Assembly: GCA_964291445.2 (NCBI GenBank)
Contig: OZ219864.1
Location: 558,001 to 622,000, forward strand
DNA length: 64,000 nucleotides
Source of the DNA: JAPOXR01 sp964291445
GTDB lineage: Bacteria; Pseudomonadota; Alphaproteobacteria; Rhodobacterales; Rhodobacteraceae
Direction: 5' to 3'
Shown: positions 1 to 12,218 of the stretch, piece by piece
Numbering within the stretch: position 1 is the first letter of the stretch
Layout: each line of letters opens with the position of its first letter
Program-made: the position numbers and the translations under genes
The notes under the pieces: generated by a model
Seen by the model: the letters and a program-made list of their open reading frames with translations, nothing else
The model's database searches: none
Told to the model about the DNA's origin: nothing

Positions 1-2
1 CC

Positions 3-530
3 TTCACCGGTGCCCATTTCCTGAAGCTGGGCACCCGAGGGGCCGTCGACCGGACCCTTTCCCGCCTCGCCGCGGACGGCGAGATCTGGCGTCTCGCCTA
101 CGGTGTCTTCGTTCGTCCGAAGATCAGCCGGTTCGTCGGCGCCGTCGTTCCCGACCTCCAAGAAGTGGTCGAGGCGATCGCGCGCCGCAATGGCGAGACG
201 GTCCAGATCCACGGCGCCGAAGCGGCGAGGCGCTTCCGGCTCACCACCCAGGTTCCGACCGGGCCCGTGTTCCATACCAGCGGCTCGACCCGCACGATCC
301 GGGTGGCCGGCACTGCCGTACGTATGGTCCACACCGCGAACCGTCGCCGGCTGCAATTCGCGGGCGAGCCGACCGGCGCCGCGATCTCCGCGCTGTGGTT
401 TCTCGGAAAGGGCAATGTGACGCCGGAGACGGTCGCCACCATGAAGGCCGCGCTGAGTCCGGCGGAATTCGAGAAGCTGCGCTCCGCCGACATGCCCGTC
501 TGGATGCAGAAGGCATTCGCCGCCGCCTGA
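3..530 (+). CDS. AbiEi-type (DUF6088-like) antitoxin, 5' end cut by window edge
   Basis: The reading frame is open from the first bases, so the gene starts outside the window and only about 175 C-terminal residues are seen. The first visible part reads like the winged-helix of AbiEi/DUF6088 antitoxins (FLKLGTRGAVDRTLSRLAADG, then ...EIWRLAYGVFVRPK), followed by the usual beta-rich body with HTSGSTRTIRV and the helical tail. The family represses its own operon and neutralises an AbiEii nucleotidyltransferase toxin in type IV toxin-antitoxin systems. The next gene (541) looks like the start of that toxin but is truncated, so the antitoxin is probably orphaned. The first ATG in this frame (165) is internal and should not be taken as the start. 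Confidence 0.7.
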   Translation, partial: FTGAHFLKLGTRGAVDRTLSRLAADGEIWRLAYGVFVRPKISRFVGAVVPDLQEVVEAIARRNGETVQIHGAEAARRFRLTTQVPTGPVFHTSGSTRTIRVAGTAVRMVHTANRRRLQFAGEPTGAAISALWFLGKGNVTPETVATMKAALSPAEFEKLRSADMPVWMQKAFAAA

Positions 531-540
531 GACCCGGCCC

Positions 541-675
541 ATGGCTGAGCCGTTTCTCTCCCTCGGCGCGGGCGAGGGCGCCGACATCCTCCGCACCGTT
601 GCCGCCGCCGCCTGCCGCGTTCGCACCGGCGACATCTTGAGACCGCGTCACGGTTCGCACGCCAACCGGTGTTGA
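541..675 (+). pseudogene. truncated AbiEii-like toxin remnant
   Basis: An ATG 10 bp after the AbiEi-like stop opens a 44-codon frame. Its start (MAEPFLSLGAGEGADILRTV) resembles the N-terminus of AbiEii/AbiGii nucleotidyltransferase toxins, which begin with MAEPF-L and an ADILR-AA helix before the LEKD motif. The resemblance ends after about 25 residues and the frame closes at TGA 673-675, with none of the nucleotidyltransferase motifs. Position and start fit a toxin lost by deletion or decay. It could also be a chance frame, because only a short stretch matches. Confidence 0.45.
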
Positions 676-1205
676 TATGCCTGGCCAGGCACCGGTTCGG
701 GAATTCATTCGCCGTCCTGTCCTGTGGCCAATTCTGCCTCAACTCCGGCGCCGGATAGAAGTCTTGAAATGATCGCATCCTTCGTGGCCGGCAGTCGGGT
801 CCTGCACCGCGACATGATGTCAGCTGGCACGGGGCTGCCTTCATCCTGAACATGCACCGACGAGGCCACGACGAACAACACAGGTGGTTTGAGACATTCC
901 ACCCATGACCGGGCGAATGCCTGATCCCGGCAGTGTAGAGTTTCCTCGGCGGGGGCCGCCGGCCTTCAGTTGGAGGTTCAACCATGCCGGACATTGCATC
1001 GATCCTCGCAGTGTCCTGCCGACTCGCAACCCGGCTCGGCTCATGCTGATGCAACCTTGATATCCAGTGATTGGACCCTCCTTCCCCGAGGATGCCCGGC
1101 TGGGTGCAATCGACCCAGGTTGCCAGGACCAGGTCTCGATACAGGCACGTTTATTCCCCGATGATGAAACTGGGGCATCGTGCACCGCCGTGGCGGGTGG
1201 GGCGC
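676..1205. other. intergenic, no gene seen
   Basis: 530 bp between the AbiE remnant and the 3' end of gltB. The frames here have no family resemblance and no convincing ribosome binding site. It may hold further decayed toxin sequence, but nothing can be named. Confidence 0.4.
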
Positions 1206-5735
<4,530 letters not shown>

Positions 5736-5745
5736 CCCTCCTCGC

Positions 5746-7179
5746 TCACGCCGCTGCCTTCATCACCGGCCTGGCCTGTTCCAGTATGGAATCGGCGGCT
5801 TCGCAACCGTCGCGGATGGCCCACACCACCAGGCTGGCCCCGCGGACGATGTCACCGGCAGCATAGACGCCCGGCAAGGAGGTGCGGCCAGAGCCGAACT
5901 CGGCCTTGACGGTGCCCCATCCGGTCACGTCGAGATCTCCTTCCTCCCAGAGCCCCGGCAGGTCTTCCGGCTCGAAACCGAGCGCCTTGATCACCAGTTC
6001 GGCATCCTCCCGGTAATCCATCCCCTTGCGCTCCTCTGGCGAGCGCCGTCCGGTTGCATCCGGCGGCCCAAGTCGCATACGGGCAACCCGGACCGATGAG
6101 ACCATCTCGTCGCCCATGAAGGCGCGCGGGCTGGTCAGCCAGATGAATTCGACGCCTTCCTCCTCGGCATTTTCCACCTCGCGCCGCGACCCCGGCATGT
6201 TGTTCCGGTCCCGCCGATACAGGCACTTGACCGACTTCGCTCCCTGGCGAACCGCGGTCCTGACACAATCCATTGCCGTATCGCCACCGCCAACGACCAC
6301 CACCCGCCGGCCGGTGGCATTCAGCAGCCCACCATCGAATTCCGGGACATCATCGCCGAAGCTCTTGCGGTTCGAGGCCATCAGATAGTCAAGAGCCTGG
6401 ACGATGCCGTCCGTTCCCACACCCGGCGCATCCAGCTCGCGGGGCCGGTAGACACCGGTTGCGATCAGCACCGCGTCATGCCTCGCCCTGACATCGGCAA
6501 AACTCATCTCGGAACCGATGCCGCAATTCAGGACCAGGCGGACACCGCCCTCCTGGAGTTGCCGGACCCGCTGCATGACGACCTGCTTCTCCAGCTTGAA
6601 GCCGGGAATGCCATAGGTCAGCAAGCCGCCGGCCCGGTCGTGCCGGTCGTAGAGCGTGACCTGGATGCCGGCCCTGCGCAACCGGTCCGCCGCCGCCATC
6701 CCGGCCGGGCCGGCGCCGATGATCCCGGCCGAGAACCGGTATTCCCGTTCCGGCCGGATTGGCGGGACCCAGCCTTCCTGCCACGCCAGGTCGGTGAGGT
6801 ATTTCTCGACCGAACCGATGGTGACCGTGCCGTGACCGGATTGCTCAATGACGCAATTGCCCTCGCACAACCGGTCCTGCGGGCAAATCCGCCCGCAGAT
6901 CTCGGGAAAGCTGTTGGTGGCCTGGCTGAGTTCATAAGCCTCCCGCAACCGGCCCTCGGCCGTCATCCGCAACCAGTCCGGGATGTTGTTGTGCAACGGA
7001 CAATGAGTCTGGCAATAGGGAACGCCGCATTGCGAGCAGCGGCTTGCCTGTTCGGCGGCCTGTTCCGGCGCATACTGGTCATAGATCTCGCGGAAATCCT
7101 CGGCCCGGATGTCGACCGACCGCTTGAACGGCATCTCCTTGCCAATCTTGACGAAAGAAAGCATCCTTGGCCCGGACAT
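5746..7179 (-). CDS. gltD: glutamate synthase small subunit
   Basis: 477 aa from the ATG at 7179, which has AGGAG 11 nt upstream. The open frame extends to 7248, but the extra residues do not look like the family and the usual length supports the inner start. The subunit takes electrons from NADPH and passes them through FAD and iron-sulfur clusters to GltB. Visible motifs are the N-terminal cluster cysteines (CSQCGVPYCQTHCP near residue 48, then CGRICPQDRLCEGNC), an FAD dinucleotide fold (GAGPAGMAAADRL), the NADPH fold (VVVGGGDTAMDC) and the C-terminal AGDIVRGASLVVWAI. It is the first gene of the gltDB operon and is divergent from uppP. Confidence 0.97.
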   Translation of the reverse strand: MSGPRMLSFVKIGKEMPFKRSVDIRAEDFREIYDQYAPEQAAEQASRCSQCGVPYCQTHCPLHNNIPDWLRMTAEGRLREAYELSQATNSFPEICGRICPQDRLCEGNCVIEQSGHGTVTIGSVEKYLTDLAWQEGWVPPIRPEREYRFSAGIIGAGPAGMAAADRLRRAGIQVTLYDRHDRAGGLLTYGIPGFKLEKQVVMQRVRQLQEGGVRLVLNCGIGSEMSFADVRARHDAVLIATGVYRPRELDAPGVGTDGIVQALDYLMASNRKSFGDDVPEFDGGLLNATGRRVVVVGGGDTAMDCVRTAVRQGAKSVKCLYRRDRNNMPGSRREVENAEEEGVEFIWLTSPRAFMGDEMVSSVRVARMRLGPPDATGRRSPEERKGMDYREDAELVIKALGFEPEDLPGLWEEGDLDVTGWGTVKAEFGSGRTSLPGVYAAGDIVRGASLVVWAIRDGCEAADSILEQARPVMKAAA

Positions 7180-7241
7180 TGCCCTGCACACTCCTGAATT
7201 GATCGGGGATGACCGTGTTACAGGATCAGAACAGGGATTAA

Positions 7242-7260
7242 AAGTCATAAGTTATGACTT
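7242..7260. promoter_or_regulatory. perfect 19-bp palindrome between gltD and uppP
   Basis: Two 9-bp arms, AAGTCATAA and TTATGACTT, flank a single central G. It lies 63 bp upstream of the gltD start and 122 bp upstream of uppP, inside an AT-rich stretch of an otherwise GC-rich region. This is the layout of a dimeric repressor or activator site, probably acting on gltDB. The regulator cannot be named from the motif. Confidence 0.5.
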
Positions 7261-7381
7261 ATTTGAGGCCCATTTATGGATTATTGTTGATTGCTGGCCG
7301 GATGTTCATGAATTTCGGTCATAATGTATTACCTTGTTTGCCAGTCAATGACGATGTCGGCGCCTGGCAGGTCGCACCCGC

Positions 7382-8179
7382 ATGACCACCCTGCACCTGC
7401 TGATTATCGCCATCGTCCAGGGGATAACCGAGTTTCTTCCGGTCTCCTCCTCCGGCCATTTGGCCCTCATCCCGCACCTGGCCGGCTTCCAGGACCAGGG
7501 CCAGACCGTCGACGTTGCCGCCCATCTGGGATCGCTGCTGGCGGTGTTGGTGTATTTTCGCCGTGACGTGCTGCAATTGCTGACCGGCTGCCGTGACCTG
7601 GCCGCCGGCAAGCTGCAATCCAGGCAGGCCCGGCTTTGCCTCTGCCTGGCCGTGGCCACGGTTCCGGTCCTTGCCGGCGGCGTGGCGGTGCTGTCACTCG
7701 GCCTTGTCGACATGTTGCGCGACCCGGCGGTCATCGGCTGGGCCACTATCCTCTTCGGCATCCTTCTCTACTGGGCAGACCGGGTCGGGCCGCTTGACCA
7801 GGACCTTGCCGACTGGCGGCTGCGCCATGCGCTGATCATCGGTCTCTGGCAGGTGGCCTCGCTGGTCCCGGGCGCCTCCCGTTCGGGCGTGGCCATAACC
7901 GGCGCCCGCATGTGCGGGTTCAACCGCCGCGAAAGCGTCAGGATTGCCATGCTGATGGCCATACCGACCATCATCGGGGCGGCGGTGCTGTCCGGCGCCT
8001 CCGCATGGTCCGACACCGGCACTACCATGTTTCCCGAACTCGCCCTGGTGGTGATCCTGTCATTCCTGTCAGCCCTCGTTGCCCTGCATGTCATGATCCG
8101 GCTTCTCGACCGGTTCCGCTTCACGCCCTTCGTCATCTACCGGCTCCTCGTCGGTTGCGGATTGCTGCTGCTCGCCTGA
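7382..8179 (+). CDS. uppP: undecaprenyl-diphosphatase
   Basis: 265 aa, the normal length for the UppP/BacA family. This integral membrane phosphatase converts undecaprenyl diphosphate to the monophosphate, recycling the lipid carrier for peptidoglycan and other envelope polymers. The two signature motifs are present: EFLPVSSSGH at residues 17-26 (catalytic Glu region) and PGASRSGVAI in the second half, with Arg and Ser as expected. About eight hydrophobic segments can be counted. The ATG at 7382 starts the conserved N-terminus directly. It is a single gene, divergent from gltD across a 200-bp promoter region. Confidence 0.97.
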   Translation: MTTLHLLIIAIVQGITEFLPVSSSGHLALIPHLAGFQDQGQTVDVAAHLGSLLAVLVYFRRDVLQLLTGCRDLAAGKLQSRQARLCLCLAVATVPVLAGGVAVLSLGLVDMLRDPAVIGWATILFGILLYWADRVGPLDQDLADWRLRHALIIGLWQVASLVPGASRSGVAITGARMCGFNRRESVRIAMLMAIPTIIGAAVLSGASAWSDTGTTMFPELALVVILSFLSALVALHVMIRLLDRFRFTPFVIYRLLVGCGLLLLA

Positions 8180-8302
8180 CTTGCCAGGCGTTGGAGGGCG
8201 CGGTGCCTGCGACTCCACAGGCTGCCACTTGCTTGACTTGATCGCCCGCGTGCTGAATTCTGGCCATGATGCCGGTCTCCGACAGGGCCCGGCCAGCATC
8301 GC

Positions 8303-8671
8303 ATGAACCAGGCAAACCGGATGGCGAAGATGCATGTTCGCTCGGGATTTCCAGGCCGAGAGGCCTTCACGGCCAGGATGGCGGCGATCCTGCTGCTCGG
8401 AATTCCCCTGCTCGCAGCCCCGCAATCTCCGGCGCTTGAGCCCGGAGAGTTCGGCGCAGTCTCGCCGGCCCTCAATGCGTGTTTCCAGCACGACACGCCG
8501 CCACCCGAATGCCAGTTCGGGAATTCTCCGGAGGTCGAATTACCGTCTCGGAAAAGCCCGATCAGGCTGACCGGCGAAGCCAGGATGGGCTTCGACTATG
8601 ACGGCGACAGGGTCGTGCCGGTGCACGATGTCGAGATCCAGATCCAGGCAGGCTTCGAACTCGGCCAGTAA
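8303..8671 (+). CDS. small exported hypothetical protein, possibly a porin fragment
   Basis: 122 aa, unrecognised as a whole. Residues about 26-41 are hydrophobic and end in small residues (MAAILLLGIPLLAAPQS), a likely signal peptide; the ATG at 8378 would begin right at it and is an alternative start. Two cysteines (FNACF-like and PPECQF regions) could form a disulfide. The last 35 residues (IRLTGEARMGFDYDGD ... VEIQIQAGFEL) read like the first beta-strands of an alphaproteobacterial porin, but the frame stops there. It may be a small periplasmic protein or the 5' remnant of a porin gene. There is no operon partner. Confidence 0.4.
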   Translation: MNQANRMAKMHVRSGFPGREAFTARMAAILLLGIPLLAAPQSPALEPGEFGAVSPALNACFQHDTPPPECQFGNSPEVELPSRKSPIRLTGEARMGFDYDGDRVVPVHDVEIQIQAGFELGQ

Positions 8672-8854
8672 CCGGACAAGGCAACCCGGCAAGCCCCGGA
8701 AATCGGCTGAACGGGAATTGCCATGGCGGAAGCCGGACATCCAGAGCTCGACTGCCAGTCATGTGGCGAATGACGGACAGGATTGTGTCAATCAATACTC
8801 GAGCTTTACAGTGATCCTTCTCTACACCCCACCCCCGAGGCTGGCAGGATTGGC

Positions 8855-9253
8855 ATGCTCCTCGGGCAAGGGGAATCGCAGGAGATTGATGACATCGGCC
8901 TCGCCAACCAGGTCTGGAACGGGTTAAGCGTGGACGCCGCTGACTCCCTGGCCAATCTGATCGGGCGCATGCACATGGTTGGTCCCCCGGTTCCGAAGGC
9001 GGTGCCGAGGCATGCCAGGAAGACCGGAAAACTCTCACGACAGGTGAGCGGCCGCCTCTACACGGTGGGCCGGACCGTGGATGTGGTTGCCCGAACCCAT
9101 CATGGCGACAAGGTTGCAATCGTCAGGTTCCTCGAGAAGAAGCACCGGCCCCTGGACAGACGCACACCGCTCAAGATGGCCCGGGCCGGCTCGGCTGGCG
9201 CCGACGCGGTCATCAACATGCTGCGGCGACCGGAGGCAGGCTTCGCCGCATGA
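8855..9253 (+). CDS. DUF2384 (MbcA/ParS/Xre) antitoxin-like protein, orphan
   Basis: 132 aa from the ATG at 8855; the open frame begins at a TTG at 8783, which looks less likely. The order fits Xre/MbcA/ParS antitoxins. A degenerate helical N-terminal part (WNGLSVDAADSLANLIG) leads into KLSRQVSGRLYTVGRTVDVV. The C-terminal toxin-binding domain ends with FLEKKHRPLDRRTPLKMA and DAVINMLRRPEAG, matching the family's GGRTPLELA and leucine-rich tail. Such antitoxins usually precede a RES-domain toxin, but no RES frame follows here; the next 500 bp is empty. It is therefore an orphan or a regulator that lost its toxin. A different Xre/RES pair lies at 16.6 kb. Confidence 0.65.
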   Translation: MLLGQGESQEIDDIGLANQVWNGLSVDAADSLANLIGRMHMVGPPVPKAVPRHARKTGKLSRQVSGRLYTVGRTVDVVARTHHGDKVAIVRFLEKKHRPLDRRTPLKMARAGSAGADAVINMLRRPEAGFAA

Positions 9254-9769
9254 CCACGCCTCGGACGCCTCCAAGGCAGATACGTGCATTCAGGATCGAA
9301 GAACCGGACGTCAACGATGGCAGCGCGAGGATATCTCCCGGTCGGCATCACATGGCAGGCATCAGTGTGATCCGCACTTCCAAACGCCAATCGACCACAA
9401 TGCGTTGAGCGGCATGCATGAAATCGGGTGCAACTCCTTGCGTCGTGTTCGCAGGATGAACTTCCGACCCGAATGTCAATGAGTGCCGATGACCGGCGAT
9501 CATGCTGGTGCACGCATCCTTGTTGGTAACACTCCTGCGGCGCAGGCACTACCTTGTGATCGCAACCAAGAGTCGGCTGTTCCTGTGATGCGTTGGACTT
9601 GTGTCCTCGCCGAAGTCGCCACGGTCTGGCGCTGAGTCCTGATCCCGGACCAGACGGCAGGGTTGGTCGTATGAGAGCATTCGAATGAGCAGGAAAGCTC
9701 GGAAAATCATCAGTGGCAGATCGTAGATCCCCCACCGGCTGCACGACATCAATCGGATTGGTAGACCAG
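9254..9769. other. intergenic, no gene seen
   Basis: 516 bp downstream of the orphan antitoxin. The place where a RES toxin would be expected holds only low-quality frames without family motifs. A long minus-strand frame (9100-9855) has shadow-like composition and was not accepted. Confidence 0.4.
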
Positions 9770-9949
9770 CTACTCCCCTGTTGTCGCTGCCGGTGACTTC
9801 CTGGCCCGCTTGGTTGCTGGTGCATTTTCATCGGCGATGAGGCTGCCGAAACCATTCTGCGGCTTCTGAAACTCGTAGGGCGGCATGACCGTTTCCCGGA
9901 TCATATCGACGGGAATGACAGCTTCCTTGTTCTTTTCATCATGTGACAT
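9770..9949 (-). CDS. 59-aa disordered protein coupled to the Ntn hydrolase
   Basis: Starts at ATG 9949 behind a strong AGGAGG (about 9959-9965) and overlaps the 3' end of the Ntn hydrolase gene by 11 bp, so the two are translationally coupled. Fifty-nine residues: a charged N-terminus (MSHDEKNKEAVIPVDMIRET), a middle with aromatic and Pro residues (MPPYEFQKPQNGFG), and a Lys/Arg/Ala/Pro/Thr-rich tail ending Thr-Gly-Glu. No cysteines or membrane segment; predicted mostly unstructured by composition. No family recognised. Position suggests a partner, substrate or regulator of the upstream peptidase-like protein. Confidence 0.65.
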   Translation of the reverse strand: MSHDEKNKEAVIPVDMIRETVMPPYEFQKPQNGFGSLIADENAPATKRARKSPAATTGE

Positions 9950-10745
9950 GGTCGGCTTTCCTCCTGTTGAGCTGGGCGGGGTAGTAGTGCTTGCGACGTA
10001 TCCATTTGAAGCCTTCGTGCCTAGTGACCGTTGCGATGTCCGTCTCTCCTCCCACTGTGTCAGCTTGCGGAAGAAACGCAACATACCTCTTGGTCATGTC
10101 CACCAGGAAATCGGCAAGTTCGATGGCATCCTGAACCGGCATTGAGGAATTGACCAGTGGCGTATGAAACGCCTCGAGTTGATTTGCATCCGGGTTCAGT
10201 GCGTGCGGAATCTGGGGGTCATAGCCAAATAGGAGCCGACTGATTGCTTGCACCTGACCACCCCATACAATCTGGCTGCTTGTCTCGGGCTCGACAGTTT
10301 GGACAGGGTCTAACCACTGTCCGTTGCGAATTTCAACTTTCCAAATCTCCCCGTGCTTGTTGTCATGACCATACCCACCGATCCAGAACCCGAACGAATG
10401 GTGCGGAACCGTACCTGAATGCGACTTCACGTACTCGTGCTGAAAGTGCAGTTGAGCAACGTTTGTCACCTCTGCAATTGTGTAGCTCTCCTGGCACAAT
10501 TCCTTCATCAGCCTGATGCGGAGATCCTTGGCTAGATTGCTGATTGACATGGAGCCGAAATTTCCCAATCCGGCGGTCATTGCAACAATCGGAAGTTCCC
10601 TGTGCAGATTGAAGACCTTGAGGCCGTGTTTCCAGACGTTGCTAACCACGGAATTGCCGCCTTGAGGCGTTGTCGTCAGTGTAACGGCGCTATCAGCCGC
10701 AAACACGATGCAATCATGCACCTTGACGGCAACGCACACCGTCAT
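9939..10745 (-). CDS. proteasome-like Ntn hydrolase
   Basis: 268 aa from ATG 10745, chosen because the next codon is Thr and removal of Met would expose it, as in proteasome beta/HslV-type N-terminal nucleophile hydrolases. The exposed start TVCVAVKVHDCIVFAADSAV has the family's beta-hairpin, with Asp at position 17 of the mature chain exactly where the proteasome active-site Asp sits. A Lys in HGLKVFNL about 25 residues later is a candidate for the catalytic Lys33 equivalent, displaced by a short insertion. Further on, AGLGNFGS fits the next conserved strand-turn. The C-terminal 100 residues are longer than HslV and unrecognised. No HslU-type or Mpa-type ATPase is nearby. Peptidase activity is inferred. 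Confidence 0.7.
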   Translation of the reverse strand: MTVCVAVKVHDCIVFAADSAVTLTTTPQGGNSVVSNVWKHGLKVFNLHRELPIVAMTAGLGNFGSMSISNLAKDLRIRLMKELCQESYTIAEVTNVAQLHFQHEYVKSHSGTVPHHSFGFWIGGYGHDNKHGEIWKVEIRNGQWLDPVQTVEPETSSQIVWGGQVQAISRLLFGYDPQIPHALNPDANQLEAFHTPLVNSSMPVQDAIELADFLVDMTKRYVAFLPQADTVGGETDIATVTRHEGFKWIRRKHYYPAQLNRRKADHVT

Positions 10746-11235
10746 GACATTTCCCGATGGTCGCTGCGCGCTTGTTTCGTCATCCGCATTGCCCATTGTT
10801 TAGAGCACCGATCCCTACAATTCCACTGCTAACTTCTCCTGCCCTTTCCTGCAGCCTATTCCTGAGATCCCGATTCCGCTCCTTCGGAAAGTAGAGGAAA
10901 GGGCACTGCCGACAGCTGGAATGCGGCCTGCGACGCTGATGAAGGAGCGGCCAATCGAAGCCCTCGGCATCGCCTCGGCCAGTCGGAGGCGGTGCTGATT
11001 CCGTCGACGAGAGCGTGCGATCCGGGGAGCCTCCCGAGCTTCCTGGTGGCTTCTGCCAGGCGAAATCATACCGAAACATTCGGATTGCGAATCGGTGTGT
11101 GCATGAATATGCTGTCCGGCACTTTATCGGGAGGCACCCGCTTGACGGCATGGTTTTTCAAGGTTGAAAAATCCATGGAGACCGCTTTGCGAAGCCTGCC
11201 GACAATTCAGCAACAATCACCAAGGAGAACCTCAA
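10746..11235. other. intergenic, divergent promoter region
   Basis: 490 bp between the divergent Ntn hydrolase and sugar-ABC genes. AAGGAG at 11222-11227 is the ribosome binding site for the next gene. No supported gene or clear operator was seen. Confidence 0.4.
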
Positions 11236-12153
11236 ATGAAATCAATTGTAACCGCTGTTGTGGCAGCGACGCTCCTCGCCGGAGCCGCCAGCGCACAGGA
11301 ACGGTACGTGATGGTCACCCATACGCAGGGGACCGATCCGTTTTGGCCGGTGGTCGAGAAAGGCGGACGTGACGCCGCCGAGGATATCGGCGCTGCATTC
11401 GAATACAATTATGCCCCGTCTGGCGACATGTCGGACATGGCGCAGTTGATCGAAGCGGCGGCAGCGACCCAGCCGGACGGCCTGGTTGTCTCACTTCCCG
11501 ATGCGGATGCACTCGGCGGCGCAATTTCGGAAGCCGTGAACTCCGGCATTCCGGTCATCACCATGAATTCGGGGCTGGAAGCCTCGGCTTCTCTCGGCGC
11601 CCTGATGCATGTCGGCCAGCCCGAGCGCGATGCCGGATTTGCCGCTGGCAAGCGCGCAATGGCCGAAGGCGTCACCAAGGGGATCTGCCTGAACCAGGAA
11701 GCGTTCAATACCGCTCTGGTTGATCGTTGTTCCGGTTACTTCGATGCCATGGGGGCAGATCTGAACCAGATCGACGTGTCAAATGACGTTGCACAGATCG
11801 AAACCCGGACTGCCGCGGCCCTGACCGCCGATCCTGACATCGACGGTGTGCTGGCTGTTGGCCCGCATGTCTGCGCCGCTGCTTCAAATGCGATCGCCGA
11901 AGTCGGAGCCGATGGAATTCACCTTGCCTGCTTCGATTTGAGCCCTGAGGTCATCAAGCTGATCGAGGAGGGTGTCGTTGCCTACACGATTGACCAGCAA
12001 CAGTATCTGCAAGGGTACATGCCGATCATCGTGCTGCACCTGTACAACAACTATGCCGGCCTCCTGCCGGGCACCAACATTCCGTCGGGACCGGGCTTCG
12101 TTGATGCCTCGAACGCCTCGGGCGTTGGCGCACAGGCTGGCGTCAACCGCTGA
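11236..12153 (+). CDS. sugar ABC transporter periplasmic binding protein (CUT2/FrcB-like)
   Basis: 305 aa. The ATG at 11236 has AAGGAG at good spacing and starts a clear signal peptide (MKSIVTAVVAATLLAGAASAQ). The mature protein has the two-lobed Peripla_BP_4 fold of ribose/fructose/xylose binders: an N-terminal strand with THTQGTDPFWPVVEKGG, then DGLVVSLPD, GIPVITMNSG, DGVLAVGP, and a C-terminal hinge with IDQQQYLQGY. It delivers a sugar or polyol to the permease encoded next. The order binding protein-permease-ATPase matches rhizobial frcBCA, but the substrate cannot be read from the sequence. It is the first gene of its operon, with a hairpin after its stop. Confidence 0.88.
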   Translation: MKSIVTAVVAATLLAGAASAQERYVMVTHTQGTDPFWPVVEKGGRDAAEDIGAAFEYNYAPSGDMSDMAQLIEAAAATQPDGLVVSLPDADALGGAISEAVNSGIPVITMNSGLEASASLGALMHVGQPERDAGFAAGKRAMAEGVTKGICLNQEAFNTALVDRCSGYFDAMGADLNQIDVSNDVAQIETRTAAALTADPDIDGVLAVGPHVCAAASNAIAEVGADGIHLACFDLSPEVIKLIEEGVVAYTIDQQQYLQGYMPIIVLHLYNNYAGLLPGTNIPSGPGFVDASNASGVGAQAGVNR

Positions 12154-12165
12154 CCCAATTGTTGC

Positions 12166-12192
12166 AAGGGGCGGGCCTGGTTCCCGCCCCTT
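12166..12192 (+). promoter_or_regulatory. intra-operon hairpin after the sugar-binding-protein gene
   Basis: A 10-bp perfect stem, AAGGGGCGGG with CCCGCCCCTT, and a 7-nt loop. No U-run follows, so it is more likely a 3' mRNA stabiliser or weak attenuator that keeps the binding-protein message abundant over the permease genes. Confidence 0.6.
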
Positions 12193-12218
12193 CCACGTAA
12201 ACCATCACGGAGGAAGCA

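Noticed and set aside
9100..9855. 251-aa minus-strand frame after the orphan antitoxin
   Set aside because: It overlaps the antitoxin 3' end, has no ribosome binding site and reads Arg/Ser/Cys-rich without motifs.
9770..9949. Calling the 59-aa protein Pup
   Set aside because: It lacks the Gly-Gly before the terminal Glu/Gln and the Pup helix pattern, and no ligase gene is nearby. Only the general similarity is reported, as a hypothesis.
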